A stretch of 64,000 nt of DNA from Strongylocentrotus purpuratus (Eukaryota; Echinodermata; Echinoidea; Camarodonta; Strongylocentrotidae). This document shows positions 53,660-63,508 of this stretch, one piece after another; position 1 is the first letter of the stretch; each line of letters starts with the position of its first letter. The stretch lies in NCBI RefSeq assembly GCF_000002235.5, contig NW_022145609.1, positions 34,542,630 through 34,606,629 of the forward strand, written 5' to 3'. The position numbers and the translations under genes were made by a program. A model generated the notes under the pieces. The model saw only the letters and a program-made list of their open reading frames with translations. It made no database searches and was not told where the DNA came from.

Positions 53660-54125
53660 CCTGGACCCCAGGCCAATTCGTGACCTGCCAGTGTCACAAA
53701 TAAGGGATAAAATATGCTCATCTGACGATAATTTAATGTATAAAATCCCTGAGCTTCTGGGGGATCCGCCCCCTGGACCCCCGGCCTGGACCCAACACCA
53801 ATGTGTGTCCTGCCAGTGTCACAAATGAGGTATCGAAATATGCTCATCTGACCGTAATGTATTGCCCAAAACCCCTGAACCCCAAGTCAATTCGTGACCT
53901 GCCAGTGTCACAAATAAGGTATCAAAATTATGCTCATCTGACGGTCATTTTATCTATAAGACCCCTGAGCTTCTGGGGGCTCCGCCGCTTGGACCCCACA
54001 CCAATTTGTGTCCTGCCAGTGTCACAAATTAATAAGGTATCAAAATATGCTCATCTGACAGTAATTAAGTGCCTATACCCCCTGAGCTCCTGGGGGCTCC
54101 ACCCCTTGACCCCCGCCGAGAAACG
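53660..54125 (+). repeat. Tandem repeat, unit about 95-125 bp, four copies
   Basis: Units carry GACCTGCCAGTGTCACAAAT, AAGGTATCAAAATATGCTCA, TCTGACGGTCATTT and CCCCTGAGCTTCTGGGGG. They start near 53675, 53800, 53893 and 54008. The frame 53803-54282 encodes the repeat (LPVSQIRYQN ... AHLTV) and is not a gene. One inverted copy lies at 21490-21610. Confidence 0.85.
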
Positions 54126-54247
54126 TTCAGCGGGGCCTGCATGTAAGAGTTGTGTTATTATCACCATTACGTACCAATATTTGGCTCGCATAATTTCAAA
54201 TTTGGCCCCCCCCCCCCCCCCCCCCCCCCCCTCCCTAAGAAATCCTG

Positions 54248-54790
54248 GATCCGCGCCTGGAGGAAGTTCCAGAGTCTTATAGCATCCGAGAAGAAGCTCC
54301 TCTGGTAGACCAGCGTTCGGGCAAAAGGAACTGCAATCTTCTTGGAATGCCCTCTGAGCAGTGGGCGAGGGAGGTGTGTGGGATGTCTATCAGCAAGTTG
54401 GTGATGCGATAGATCATCACTACCTTAGCCTGTGCCCTGCGTTCTTGTAATGATGGCCACTTGAGCTGGTTCAGCATGGCTGCTACGCGCTGCTTGTCCT
54501 GCGGTGGTCATTAAAGATGAAGCGGACATATCGTCGTTGAACCATTTCAAGCGTCTTGATGTTTGCTTGCGTGTGAGGGTCCCATATGATGCTGGCGTAC
54601 TCCATAATTGGTTGAAGGAGAGTGTTGTAGCACAGCACTTAACCTTTCTGGGACATGGTCGAATATTCCTCTGAAGAAAGGCACGGGTGGAGTTGGCCTT
54701 TTTGGTGACAGTGTTGATGTTGTTGGTTCCAGCTGAGGTTCTTCTGCAACTCGACACCTAGATACTTTGCTGTATTTTTGTCATCTAGGG
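54248..54790 (-). mobile_element. Minus-strand LINE fragment: reverse transcriptase C-terminus
   Basis: Minus-strand frames read YLGVELQKNLSWN, NTVTKKANSTRAFLQRNIRP, LLQPIMEYASIIWDPHTQAN, IKTLEMVQRRYVRFIFND, LKWPSLQERRAQAKVVMIYR and LLPERWSTRGASSRML. This is the region after the polymerase in many non-LTR reverse transcriptases (YLGV..., LL.P..EYAS.IWDP, LE..Q.RA.R.I). Two or more frameshifts split it. The upstream polymerase is missing. It starts (plus strand) right after a hAT-like end GGATCCGCGCCTG at 54247-54259. Confidence 0.8.
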
Positions 54791-55215
54791 TTTCATTGAA
54801 TAAGAGCCTATATACTTACAAAATAATACTACAAATTCAATAACTTAACCTTAGGTTAAGTTTTTGATGTTGACGCCGCCGCCGCCGCCGCCGCAGCCGT
54901 CATGCGGAAAAGCGGCGCCTATGTCTCGCTTTTTGCTACGCAGGCGAGGCAAAAATTGATTCATTAATTCTCATATTAAGTTGTGAAAACATAATCCAAG
55001 TCTACTGACCTGAAATGACCTTTGACCTTGACTTTGTGACCTGAAAGTCTACTCACATGATTGGAGATACTTGATAACCCTTTGGTCTAAGTTTCATTGA
55101 ATAAGAATTTATACTTTCAAGATTATACTAAAATTCAAAAGTTTTTGATGTTGGCGTCGCTGTCACTGGAAAAGCGGCGCCTTTGTCTCGCTTTTTGCTA
55201 CGCAGGTGAGACAAA
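54780..55215 (+). repeat. Two direct copies of a GCCGCC-bearing repeat
   Basis: TTTCATTGAATAAGAG, GTTTTTGATGTTG, AAAAGCGGCGCCT and GTCTCGCTTTTTGCTACGCA recur at 54788-54955 and 55090-55210. Copy 1 has a (GCC)n expansion. Between them TGACCTGAAATGACCTTTGA (about 55007) is another AGGTCA-type site. Confidence 0.8.
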
Positions 55216-55293
55216 AATAGTGTTTAAATAGGGTACATTCACATGAAAATGGGAAATGTACGCAAGTAATTACCGTTGGTGAAGGTGATGGGA

Positions 55294-55397
55294 CAAACTA
55301 TCACTTCAGAGGCGATCTGGATGTAGCTATATATTTCTGAAGCGAAGCTGAGGGAAGATAGCGTATTCATTCAGATCGCCGAGGAAGTGATAGTTTG
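55294..55397. repeat. Inverted repeat, CAAACTATCACTTC arms
   Basis: CAAACTATCACTTCAGAGGC and GATCTGG at the left pair with CAGATCGCCGAGGAAGTGAT and AGTTTG at the right. The loop is about 50 bases. Confidence 0.8.
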
Positions 55398-55654
55398 CAA
55401 TCGACTGAAACAAAAGGTGATTATTTGCTTTATTTATATTCCACATCGGAAACATTTCACTTCTTTCGTCATTTATGAGCTACAATTAAGTCATCAATTA
55501 ACAGCTAGCAAACGGTGTACGATACGTACAGTGCAGGGCTGTCGATTTGTATCCGTGGTTGGGGGATGATAGGTGCCAAAATATTTTCGGCAATGGATCA
55601 AAGCAACCAAGAGGTAGAAGCGTGTGGCAGTTTGCACCCCTCCCTTCCAAGTTA

Positions 55655-56032
55655 TTAAAGGTAAAGAACAGTATTGGAAACGCCCCAATTTCAAAAAATG
55701 AAATGGAAGCTCTTTATTACCAATCATGTGAAAGAATATGTTTTGACTAATACATGATGATACAAATTTTGCCGGGAAACCGCCTATAATTGATATATTT
55801 AGTAAATTAGTTTGTTTATTGGACTGTGAGAGATAAACGCACGTGTCGCGCACGTGTGCGTAGTCCCCATATACATCTTTCTGTGTACAGTGATTGTAAC
55901 TTTACGAAGACTGGGCCAAATTTCTTATCATTTTGATGATTCCAGAACCTTGCAGTACACACCAATACTTATATGCTAGATGATCAACCTTTTCTGATCG
56001 ATTTCACAATGTAATCGCATGACCATAACTTT
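55655..56032 (+). mobile_element. TTAA-type MITE, AAAGGTAAAGACCAG family (right end missing)
   Basis: TTAAAGGTAAAGAACAGTATTG starts at 55655 and the shared body (AATATGTTTTGACTAATACA, GGGAAACCGCC, GACTGGGCCAAATTTCTTAT, GATGATTCCAGAACCTTGCA) follows to CATGACCATAACT. The right TTAA end is not seen. Confidence 0.75.
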
Positions 56033-56412
56033 TTCAAGTCACCCTCAATAAAGATAACATTTCAGAGAATATAAGAGTGGTAATTAAATTAATAACATGC
56101 TAAATGTTAGTCCTGACTCTTGCCTGCAGTGTAGGCCTACCAGACTGATATCATCTATTTTTAAATGAAATTTAGACATTACAAAAAAAAATCTAATGGT
56201 GAGGGATATCCACTTGTGAAAGTATTATGTTACCACTGGGCAAATGCATTAATAAGCAACTAGGAAAGGTTCATGTAAACAGAAAATTCTTTATTTCCTG
56301 GTGATAGAAACATACATTTTATGAATATTGATGTCTCCAAGCAACATACATCGTGAAACTACATCTCTCATTATATCTCTCCCACTCTCTACTTCTTTTT
56401 TGCACTTCGCGC
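56033..56412. other. AT-rich sequence, nothing recognised
   Basis: No repeat, frame or RNA gene seen. Confidence 0.4.
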
Positions 56413-56607
56413 TTAAAGCTTATCTGCCATAGTTTACAGGAGGGATTACACCGCCCTGCAAGGTCACTGGACAGGTGGTTATCTCATCAACTCAGCTCTC
56501 AGTTAACATAAGAAAAAGAGGATCATGGGGGACCAATGGTCACCGATAAGGCATTGTTTGTTATATAGAGGGCGCAAGTAGCTACAAGTAGTGCAGTGGG
56601 CCTTTAA
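56413..56607 (-). mobile_element. TTAA-bounded MITE of 195 bp
   Basis: TTAA bounds both ends (56413-56416, 56604-56607). The body CTTATCTGCC, ATAGAGGGCGCAAGTAGCTA, AGTGCAGTGGGCC is the reverse of 63315-63508 (GCCCCACTGCACTACC, TAGCTACTTGTGCCCTCTAT). Confidence 0.85.
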
Positions 56608-57131
56608 CATTTAGCTCGTTGCTTTTTAACGCTGCGGCTTTGCATTTGGCGCACTGCATTTCTATGATGCTGTTGATTAAATAATTGAATAAATTGATCA
56701 ATTCCTGAGGAAGCCGTATGGGCGAGAAGTCAATTTATTCTTGTCTCATATACAGTTGTCTCATTTACTTCGTTTTCTATTTATATATGTATGTATTCTG
56801 AAAAAAAGATGGCAAAATGTGTATATTGATGGTCATCTTGCGAGTAATAACCATTAACTACCGGTACTCTCATCGGGCTCTCATCATTAAAAGTGCACCG
56901 GGTGCAACGCACTTTCACTGAAAATAGTAGTACTATCTTCACATTGTAACGAACTTTTCTTTTCCCATAAATGATGGGCGAATTATCTTTCATCACATGA
57001 TTTACTTTTGACCAATCGTAGAGCAAGATTCTTAGTATGTGGAATATAATTTTAAAAATAGCAAAAATATGCATTTTTCCAGAGCCCAATTTGACTAGGG
57101 AGCTAGTACGAGTACAGAAGAAGTACTGCGT
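56608..57131. other. Unassigned sequence
   Basis: No supported gene. The words ACCGGTACTCTCATCGGGCTC and CGGGTGCAACGCACTTTCACTG are the only GC-rich parts. Confidence 0.35.
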
Positions 57132-57171
57132 CAGGCGCGTAGCCAGGGGGCGGTCACCCCCCCCCCCCCCC

Positions 57172-57203
<32 letters not shown>

Positions 57204-57616
57204 GAGAAGGAAAAAAAGTAAGAGGACGTAGGAAGAAAGAGGGAAAAGGAGTCGAGAACGGTACAACGAATCGTCTTCTTTAATTTAATATAACGTCATA
57301 GCTTCCGCCCTTTGCGCGGGAGGGGGGGGGGGACTGAATTCAGACAAGGGAAATTCGGGAAGGTACAACTAATCGTTTTCTTTCTCTAATAATTTAATGA
57401 AACATCACAGCTTCCGCCCTTCGCGTGGAAGGGGGGGGGGGAACGAATTCAGACAAGGATTAAGAGTCAATAACGGTACATCGAATCGTCTCGTTTCTCT
57501 AATAAAGTAATGAAACGTCAAAGCTTCCCTCTCTGGACCCACCGCTCTTTAATTGATTCGCACATTTCGCGTGCTCACTACCGCCCCTAAAATAAAATCC
57601 TAGCTACGCGCTTGTA
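57132..57616 (-). mobile_element. hAT-like element with 8-bp target duplication and inverted array units
   Basis: The left end CAGGCGCGTAGCCAGG and right end GCTACGCGCTTG are complementary. TACTGCGT stands at 57124-57131 and at 57617-57624, the right copy separated from the TIR by two bases (TA). The interior has a C run, an A run and three inverted units of the GAAGACGATTCG array (ACGGTACAACGAATCGTCTT, AGCTTCCGCCCTT). A related left end on the other strand is at 36773. Confidence 0.8.
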
Positions 57617-57870
57617 TACTGCGTTATTACTGCAGTAGTACCAGTCTTATCATAAGCAGCGCAAATTTTAATGGAGGACTACTGATACTGTGGTAGTACT
57701 GTAGTAGTACCACGACTATAGGACAATTGTGCAATTGTACTGCGAGTACCATATGGGTACCACAATTATTGTGCGATAGTACTGGGGTAATACTGCAGTA
57801 GTACTGCAGTATACCACAGTTACTACAAGTACCATACAATACTTGCAGTACTTTTTTACATGCCGGTAAT
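57617..57870. repeat. GTAC/TGCAGTA palindrome-rich block
   Basis: AGTACTG, GTACCA, GGTAC, TACTGCAGTA and ACCACAGTT words recur on both strands so that the block can pair with itself in several registers. Confidence 0.7.
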
Positions 57871-58081
57871 ACATTGACAATGTCTCTATTATATAAAGGT
57901 GCCACAAAGTAAGGTGGAGTCACTTTATTTCAACAAAAGTTATCATTGTCAATAGCTGAATTACATTACATATAAGATGAAATTAGTTTTCGTCAGTTGC
58001 AGTGGAACAATTTTTGTCTATTGTGTTTTTTGAACAAATTAATTGAAATTTTACCTCTTTCTTGAACTTTTAAAATTGGAT

Positions 58082-58404
58082 TAATAACAATAATAATAGC
58101 TAGTTCTTACATAGCGATTTATATTACCCCGGTCATCAGATTCAGGTTAACCCGCACACAATGTATGCACATTCTCCACTCCCTGGGGAGCATTCCAGCC
58201 AGGCGTTATTTTTACAAGCGCAAACTTGCTAATCTAAGCACATTAGCCTTTGCATCCTACGGGGTACCCATTAAACACCTGGGTGCAGAGTGGCAAATGT
58301 AGATCAATGTCTTGCCAAAGGACATTAGTGCCGAGTGGGATTTGAACCTCGGACCTTGTGATCCACAGTCCAGTGACATATCCACTCATCCACGAAACCC
58401 CTAC
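58082..58404 (-). mobile_element. Full-length tRNA-derived SINE
   Basis: On the minus strand it starts GTAGGGGTTTCGTGG with an A-box-like GATGAGTGGATATG and a B box GAGGTTCAAATCC. It then has CACTCGGCACTAATGTCCTT, ATTGATCTACATTTGCCACT, GGGTACCCCGTAGGATGC and a unique body, and ends ATATAAATCGCTATGTAAG with an ATT/GTT-rich tail. The head matches 43738-43932. About 320 bases. Confidence 0.85.
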
Positions 58405-58789
58405 AATGTTTTATTGGTTCATTTCTAACATGTAAAACAACTATAACTGGGACTAAGGATGCTTACAGCTCATCTTAAGAGCTTAGTGCAACAGGCCCCA
58501 GATTACCCATTCATCAAATTGGGTAGTCTTTCTACACCCCCCTCCCTCCAACATACACACGCACAGAACGACAGGCCTAAAAAACACATTCTGCAATACC
58601 AGGTACAGATTCATTTCTACTTTATCTTTACAAAAACATTATCTACATATTTAAAATTCAACAAGTCAACGCAAAGCGTAGCATCCCCTCGCAGGGTACA
58701 AATGGCCTATATAAGTCAGAACAAGTTACCTCTATTGGACTATACTATTATATTACTTGGCACGGAGGTTAACCATGTGTTCACATATA

Positions 58790-59700
58790 TAATTAGGTGT
58801 TTTTGCATATTTAATGAGCTATGACCTTTCACCTTTGACCTACATAATCAGAAATCGAACTTATTGTACGTTTTTTGATACCATGTACTGTACATGTACC
58901 TAATTCACATTAAATTTCATTAAATTCGTCAAACATTACTCAAGTTATCGAATGGAAACCAGATTCGCATATTTAATGAGCTATGATCTTTGACCTACAT
59001 ACTAGGAAATTGAACCTGGGCTGTGTTTTGATACCATGTACCTTCATATCAAATTTCATTAAAATTTGTCAAACATTACTCAAGTTATCGAATGGCAACC
59101 AGATTCGCATAATTAATGAGCTATGACCTTTGACCTACATACTCTGAAATCGAACTTAGGCTGTGTTTTAATACCAAGAACTTTCATATCAAATTTCATT
59201 AAAATCTGTCAAACAATACTAAAGTTATGGATCGGAAACCAGATTCGCATATTTAATGAGCTATGACCTTTGACTTACATATTCAGAAATTGAACTTAGG
59301 CTGTGTTTTTATACCATGTACCTTCATAACAAATTTCATTAAAATCTGTCAAACATTACTAAAGTTATCGATCGGGAACCATATGTGTATTTTTTCGCAT
59401 ATTTAATGAGCTATGACCTTTGACCTTTGACCTACGTACTCCAAAATCGATCTTGGCCTGTATTTTGATATCATTTACCTTCCTTTTAAATATCATTAAA
59501 TCCGTCAAACATTATTGAAGTTATCGATCGGAAACCGTATTCTTTCACATATTTAATGAGCTATGACCTTTGACCTTTGACCTACGTACTCCAAAATCGA
59601 ACTTAGCCTGTACTTTGATATTAGGTACCTTCATATCAAATTTCATTAAAATCCGTCAAACATTACTGAAGTAATCGGAAACCAAATTTGTTACGGACGG
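58790..59700 (-). repeat. AGGTCA-type tandem array, unit about 135 bp, six copies
   Basis: Units carry TTTAATGAGCTATGACCTTT, GACCTACATACTC, GAAATCGAACTTAGGCTGTG, ATACCATGTACCTTCATATC, AAATTTCATTAAAATCTGTC and AAACATTACTAAAGTTATCG. They are related in plan, not in sequence, to the arrays at 22750 and 24940, ending likewise in ACGGACGG words and a GCGAGGGGATATTG end near 60100. Confidence 0.85.
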
Positions 59701-59719
59701 TCGACGCACGGACGGAAGG

Positions 59720-60055
59720 AAGGAATAATAATAATAATAATAAAATCGTTACTTATAAAGCGCTTACCACCGAAGTCTCTAAGCCCTATAGACACAAAAT
59801 AGACTGATATACAATTACATCTTATACAAAACTAAAAAAGCAAATAAACATATAAATTACAATACATATGGAATACACATCAAAGTGAATAGAGTTAAGT
59901 AATCATGAACGCAATTTTGAATAAATGTGTCGTGAGACTAGTTTTGAATAGGTTAATGGTTTGACAGTTTACATTTATAGGTAATCTGTTCCAAAGTTCA
60001 GCTGAAGCTTTGCGAAAGGAGCGATTACCATAAGAAAGAGTTGGCATTAGGAAGG
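59720..60055 (-). mobile_element. SINE or LINE-tail insertion with (AAT)n at its left
   Basis: Reading on the minus strand it ends GCGCTTTATAAGTAACG followed by (ATT)n, the same tail type as at 44700 and 45160. On the plus strand the flanks GGACGGAAGGAAGGAA and TAGGAAGGACGGACGG suggest a target duplication of about ten bases (GGAAGGACGG-like). It interrupts the end of the 58790 array. Confidence 0.65.
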
Positions 60056-60099
60056 ACGGACGGCAGCCTTACTATAGCCCCTCCGACTTCGTCGGCGAG

Positions 60100-60523
60100 G
60101 GGATATTGTATACACTTCAGCTAAAACAAAACAGAGATATTAATCAATGGTCTTTAACTTTCCTTAAAATCCTTTGTGCATGAATTTAAACCAAGAGATC
60201 ACAGAAATTCATGAAAGTAGTATTTATAGTCACTGGCACAGACTACTTGAAATTTTAGCATAATATTTAGTGTGGGTGAAACAGTTGCCAATTTCATGAG
60301 TGGTCCCGATTCTCAAAAAGTTTCATGCCGCAAAAAATTGAGATCCAACCATCACATTACTGAGCTTTTGAATAATTCTTACTGCAATAATGGCTGTTAC
60401 TTGTACATTATAATTCATGAAAGTTTTTGGATTTACAAAATTTTGGTAGACAAACTAGATGTACATGTACTTGTACTTGCAAATATGTATTTAGCAGTTG
60501 AAAACATTAGTTTTCTGGCAATG
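60100..60523. other. AT-rich sequence, nothing recognised
   Basis: The open frame 60272-60547 has no recognisable domain and lacks splice support. Confidence 0.35.
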
Positions 60524-60908
60524 TCATTTTCTTTGTCATTCTCTTGATGCCATGCCATTCACTGAGACTTTGTACATACATGTAGAAACAAAGTGGTCTT
60601 TACAATAAACTTAATATCTTGATATGATCTATGTCTAGGAGAGATCTTGTAGTGATATGTCATTTTCTCTGTCATTCCCTCAAAGCCATGATATTCACAG
60701 AGACAAAGTACATGTAGTCTTATCCAGATTTTGTCCAGAGGGTAGTAGTATTTGAGATGATCTGTGTCCAGTCCAGGAGACTGTTTCTGGTGATGTCATT
60801 CTCTGGATGCCATTCCATTCACACAAACTTTATGAACAGAGACAAAGTGGTCATATCCAGACTTGATGACAAACTTGAGATGCTTTGCACTAGAATTCTC
60901 CCCTGCAA
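60524..60908. repeat. Degenerate 130-bp tandem repeat, three copies
   Basis: TCATTTTCTTTGTCATTCTC, TCATTTTCTCTGTCATTCCC and TCATTCTCTGGATGCCATTC open three units that each go on with ATTCACAGAGAC, AAAGTGGTC, ATCCAGA and GATGATCTGTGTCCAG-like words. On the minus strand the last unit reads LKFVIKSGYDHFVSVHKVCV in one frame, so it may derive from coding or 3' UTR sequence. Confidence 0.65.
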
Positions 60909-61273
60909 CAAAATACATGAAAGTGTTTGACAACAAGGGAGAAAGACAGCATCCTCTTAAATTTTCCCTTTATTGCAAAAAAATAAATACATATATATAT
61001 ATATATATATTACAACTAAAACAGAGTTGGCATTTATTAAAGTTTTGTTTTGTTCCTTTATTTAACTTGCATGTATTCAGCACTACAAAATACTGGTTAA
61101 GGTAAAAAAGAAAAAAGAAAAGAAGTACTCCCAACCTTTCTTCAACAAGGATATGACAAATATGGAGATGAAGATTAACACAGAATTGAACGCAAAAGAA
61201 AGTATACATAAACAAGGGTATTAGCAAAGGAGAGGAATTTAATTATCAATAAATGTTACGAACTTTCACTTAC

Positions 61274-61386
61274 GGAAAACTCCTCCATTTGTAAGGACGC
61301 ATCTGATGGGCATAGCTCTTTCTCACACATGGGTTCAAAGTTCACAGGTTCATTCTCAATACTGCGTTCCATGGCTAACCCTTTCA
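61274..61386 (-). CDS. Possible exon of an unknown minus-strand gene
   Basis: On the minus strand a good acceptor (CTGTATACATGCAG) and strong donor (TCC|GTAAGTG) enclose 113 bases with one open frame: KGLAMERSIENEPVNFEPMC, EKELCPSDASLQMEEFS. It leaves in phase 0. A candidate next exon begins after TTTTGTTGCAG at about 60904, where phase 0 gives GRILVQSISSLSSSLDMTTL and then a stop. No domain was recognised. Confidence 0.4.
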
Positions 61387-61467
61387 CTGCATGTATACAG
61401 GTACATGAAATAAAATATAAATAGGAAAGAGTTACCAAAGGACTGTGCACGCTTTTACTACAGGACA

Positions 61468-62252
61468 TTAAAGCTCAAGTCTACTCCAAAAATAACTTAC
61501 TTTCAATAGAACCAGAAAAATCAGACAAACCAATCAAAAAAAGTTTGAGCAAAATCGGATAACTAATAAGAAAGTTATGAATTTTTAATGACATGAAAAA
61601 CTTTGAAAATCACTACACAAATTGGCAACTCACTCATGAGTCTGTGACGTACATGTATGGTCCTCACTATCCACTAATTATTTTCTTTATATTGATAATA
61701 TAAATTTCCTATTTTCACCCTAAGAATCTTATTTCTTCACACCAGCATCCAAGTTAGATTGTTGGTAATATGTTTTTGTGTGGATGCACAAATAAAGAGT
61801 AATTTTTGTCCAGTTAATCATGAAAAATTAAATTTTGATAAACTATTTTTTATAAAAATCAATAATTATGAATATACAATATTCAGAAAATAGTATCAAT
61901 TTTTCAAAATTCATAGGTTTTTGGGAAATGTCATGCACGTAATATGATACAAATCATATAACCTGGGCAAAGGCATGGGGAAATCTAGTTTTGGGGGATA
62001 AAAAGGGAAATTAATGGGATTAAACTATATAAAGCAATTGATAAGTTGTTAGGACATGACGTCACAAACTGATAACAATCTTGGGAATTAGTGTTGTGTT
62101 TATCATCGTTCCATAGTTTTACATACTTTTTCAAAAATTCTTAACTTTCTTATTAGTTTTCCGATTTTGCTAAAAAAAAAATTTCATTGGTTTGTCTGAT
62201 TTTTCTGCTTTTATTGAAAGTAAATTATTTTTCGAGTGGACTTGTACTTTAA
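61468..62252. mobile_element. TTAA-bounded TIR element with TIRs of about 120 bp
   Basis: TTAA at 61468-61471 and 62249-62252. The left arm AGCTCAAGTCTACTCC, TACTTTCAATAGAACCAG, AAAAATCAGACAAACCAATC, GCAAAATCGGATAACTAATA is mirrored by the right arm TATTAGTTTTCCGATTTTGC, GGTTTGTCTGATTTTTCTGC, TATTGAAAGTAAATTATTTT, CGAGTGGACTTGTACT. No frame inside. Confidence 0.9.
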
Positions 62253-62911
62253 GGTGGTGACAACAGATGGATGGTTTTGGGAGCACCTAAATATAAACTT
62301 TACCATTAATTCAACAAAACCTGAGATAAATTTGCTATCACCTTGTGTGGATTGTAACAAGGATTCTTTATGGTGACACTTGCGCAATATAGTCAGATGA
62401 CTCAGATCTTTAACCTATCTTCTGGCTTTTTTTGCTTGGAAAATACCCTTGAATCTTGTATCCAATAGCATGAACAACTAATTGCCATAAACACGCGTAT
62501 ACATACCCTACATTGATCACTTTTTTAACCGAGTGACTAATTCAACCAGAATTATGACTTTGATATGTCAATAAGTTTATCAAATAAACACCTTCATATG
62601 GTATGTCTGAATTAATTCAAATCAAAATCCTCAATGCACTCTAAAATTACAATTTTGTTACAGAAATCACACTATTGGTATAATTGGGTCAAGGTGGCCA
62701 AAATGAGGGGGAGTTGTTAAAACAGATAAATACACTGTATAGGATGGAATGTTCTGGAATTGAATTTTGGCGTCAAAGCCATGTCCTTTAATTCTGGACA
62801 ATACAAACAGCTATTTGGGCCCCAAAATTGCCAAAATAACCAAAACGTCAAGAGTGAGATCAATAAGAATTTTTTAGTTAAGTTTTTTTTTCTACGTGCA
62901 GGATCAGTTTA
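62253..62911. other. AT-rich sequence, nothing recognised
   Basis: No repeat, frame or RNA gene was seen. Confidence 0.4.
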
Positions 62912-63318
62912 TTAAAGGTAAAGACCAGTATTGGAAACGCCGCAATTTCAAAAATGAAATGAAAGCTTTTATTACCAATCATGTGAAAGAATATGTTTTG
63001 ACTAATACATGATAACATTTTTGCCGGGAAACCGCCTACTAATTGATATATTTGGTAAATTAGTTTATCTATTAGCCTGTGAGAGATAAACTCACGTGTC
63101 GTGCACGTGTGTGTAGTCCCATATACATCTTTCTGTGTACAGTGCTTGTAACTTTACGAAGACTGGGCCAAATTTCTTATCATTTTGATGATTCCAGAAC
63201 CTTTCAGTACACACTAATACTTACAGTGTATATGCTAGATGATCAACCTTTTCTGATCGATTCCACAACGTTTCTTTCACAATGCAATGGCATGACCATA
63301 ACTGGTCTTTATCTTTAA
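62912..63318 (+). mobile_element. TTAA-bounded MITE, AAAGGTAAAGACCAG family, complete copy
   Basis: TTAAAGGTAAAGACCAGT at the left and ACTGGTCTTTATCTTTAA at the right are complementary except for one base. The 407-base body matches 55655-56032 and, inverted, 45962-46323. Confidence 0.9.
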
Positions 63319-63508
63319 AGCCCCACTGCACTACCTATAGCTACTTGTGCCCTCTATATAGCAAACAATGCCTAAGCGTGGTACCCATTGGTCTCCCATG
63401 ATCCCTTATTATTATGTTAATTGAGAGCTGATTTGATTTGATAACCACCCGTCAGTGACCCAGGGAAGTCTAATCCCTCCTGGCCAAACTAGTGCAGATA
63501 GGCTTTAA
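63315..63508 (+). mobile_element. TTAA-bounded MITE of 194 bp, sharing a TTAA with its neighbour
   Basis: It begins at the TTAA (63315-63318) that also ends the preceding MITE and closes with GATAGGCTTTAA. Body words GCCCCACTGCACTACC and ATGATCCCTTATTATTATGT match the inverted copy at 56413-56607. Confidence 0.85.

Noticed and set aside
53803-54282. 159-codon frame with repeated LPVSQIRYQN-like segments
   Set aside because: It is read-through of a 95-125-bp DNA tandem repeat. The same unit occurs inverted at 21490 in an intron.
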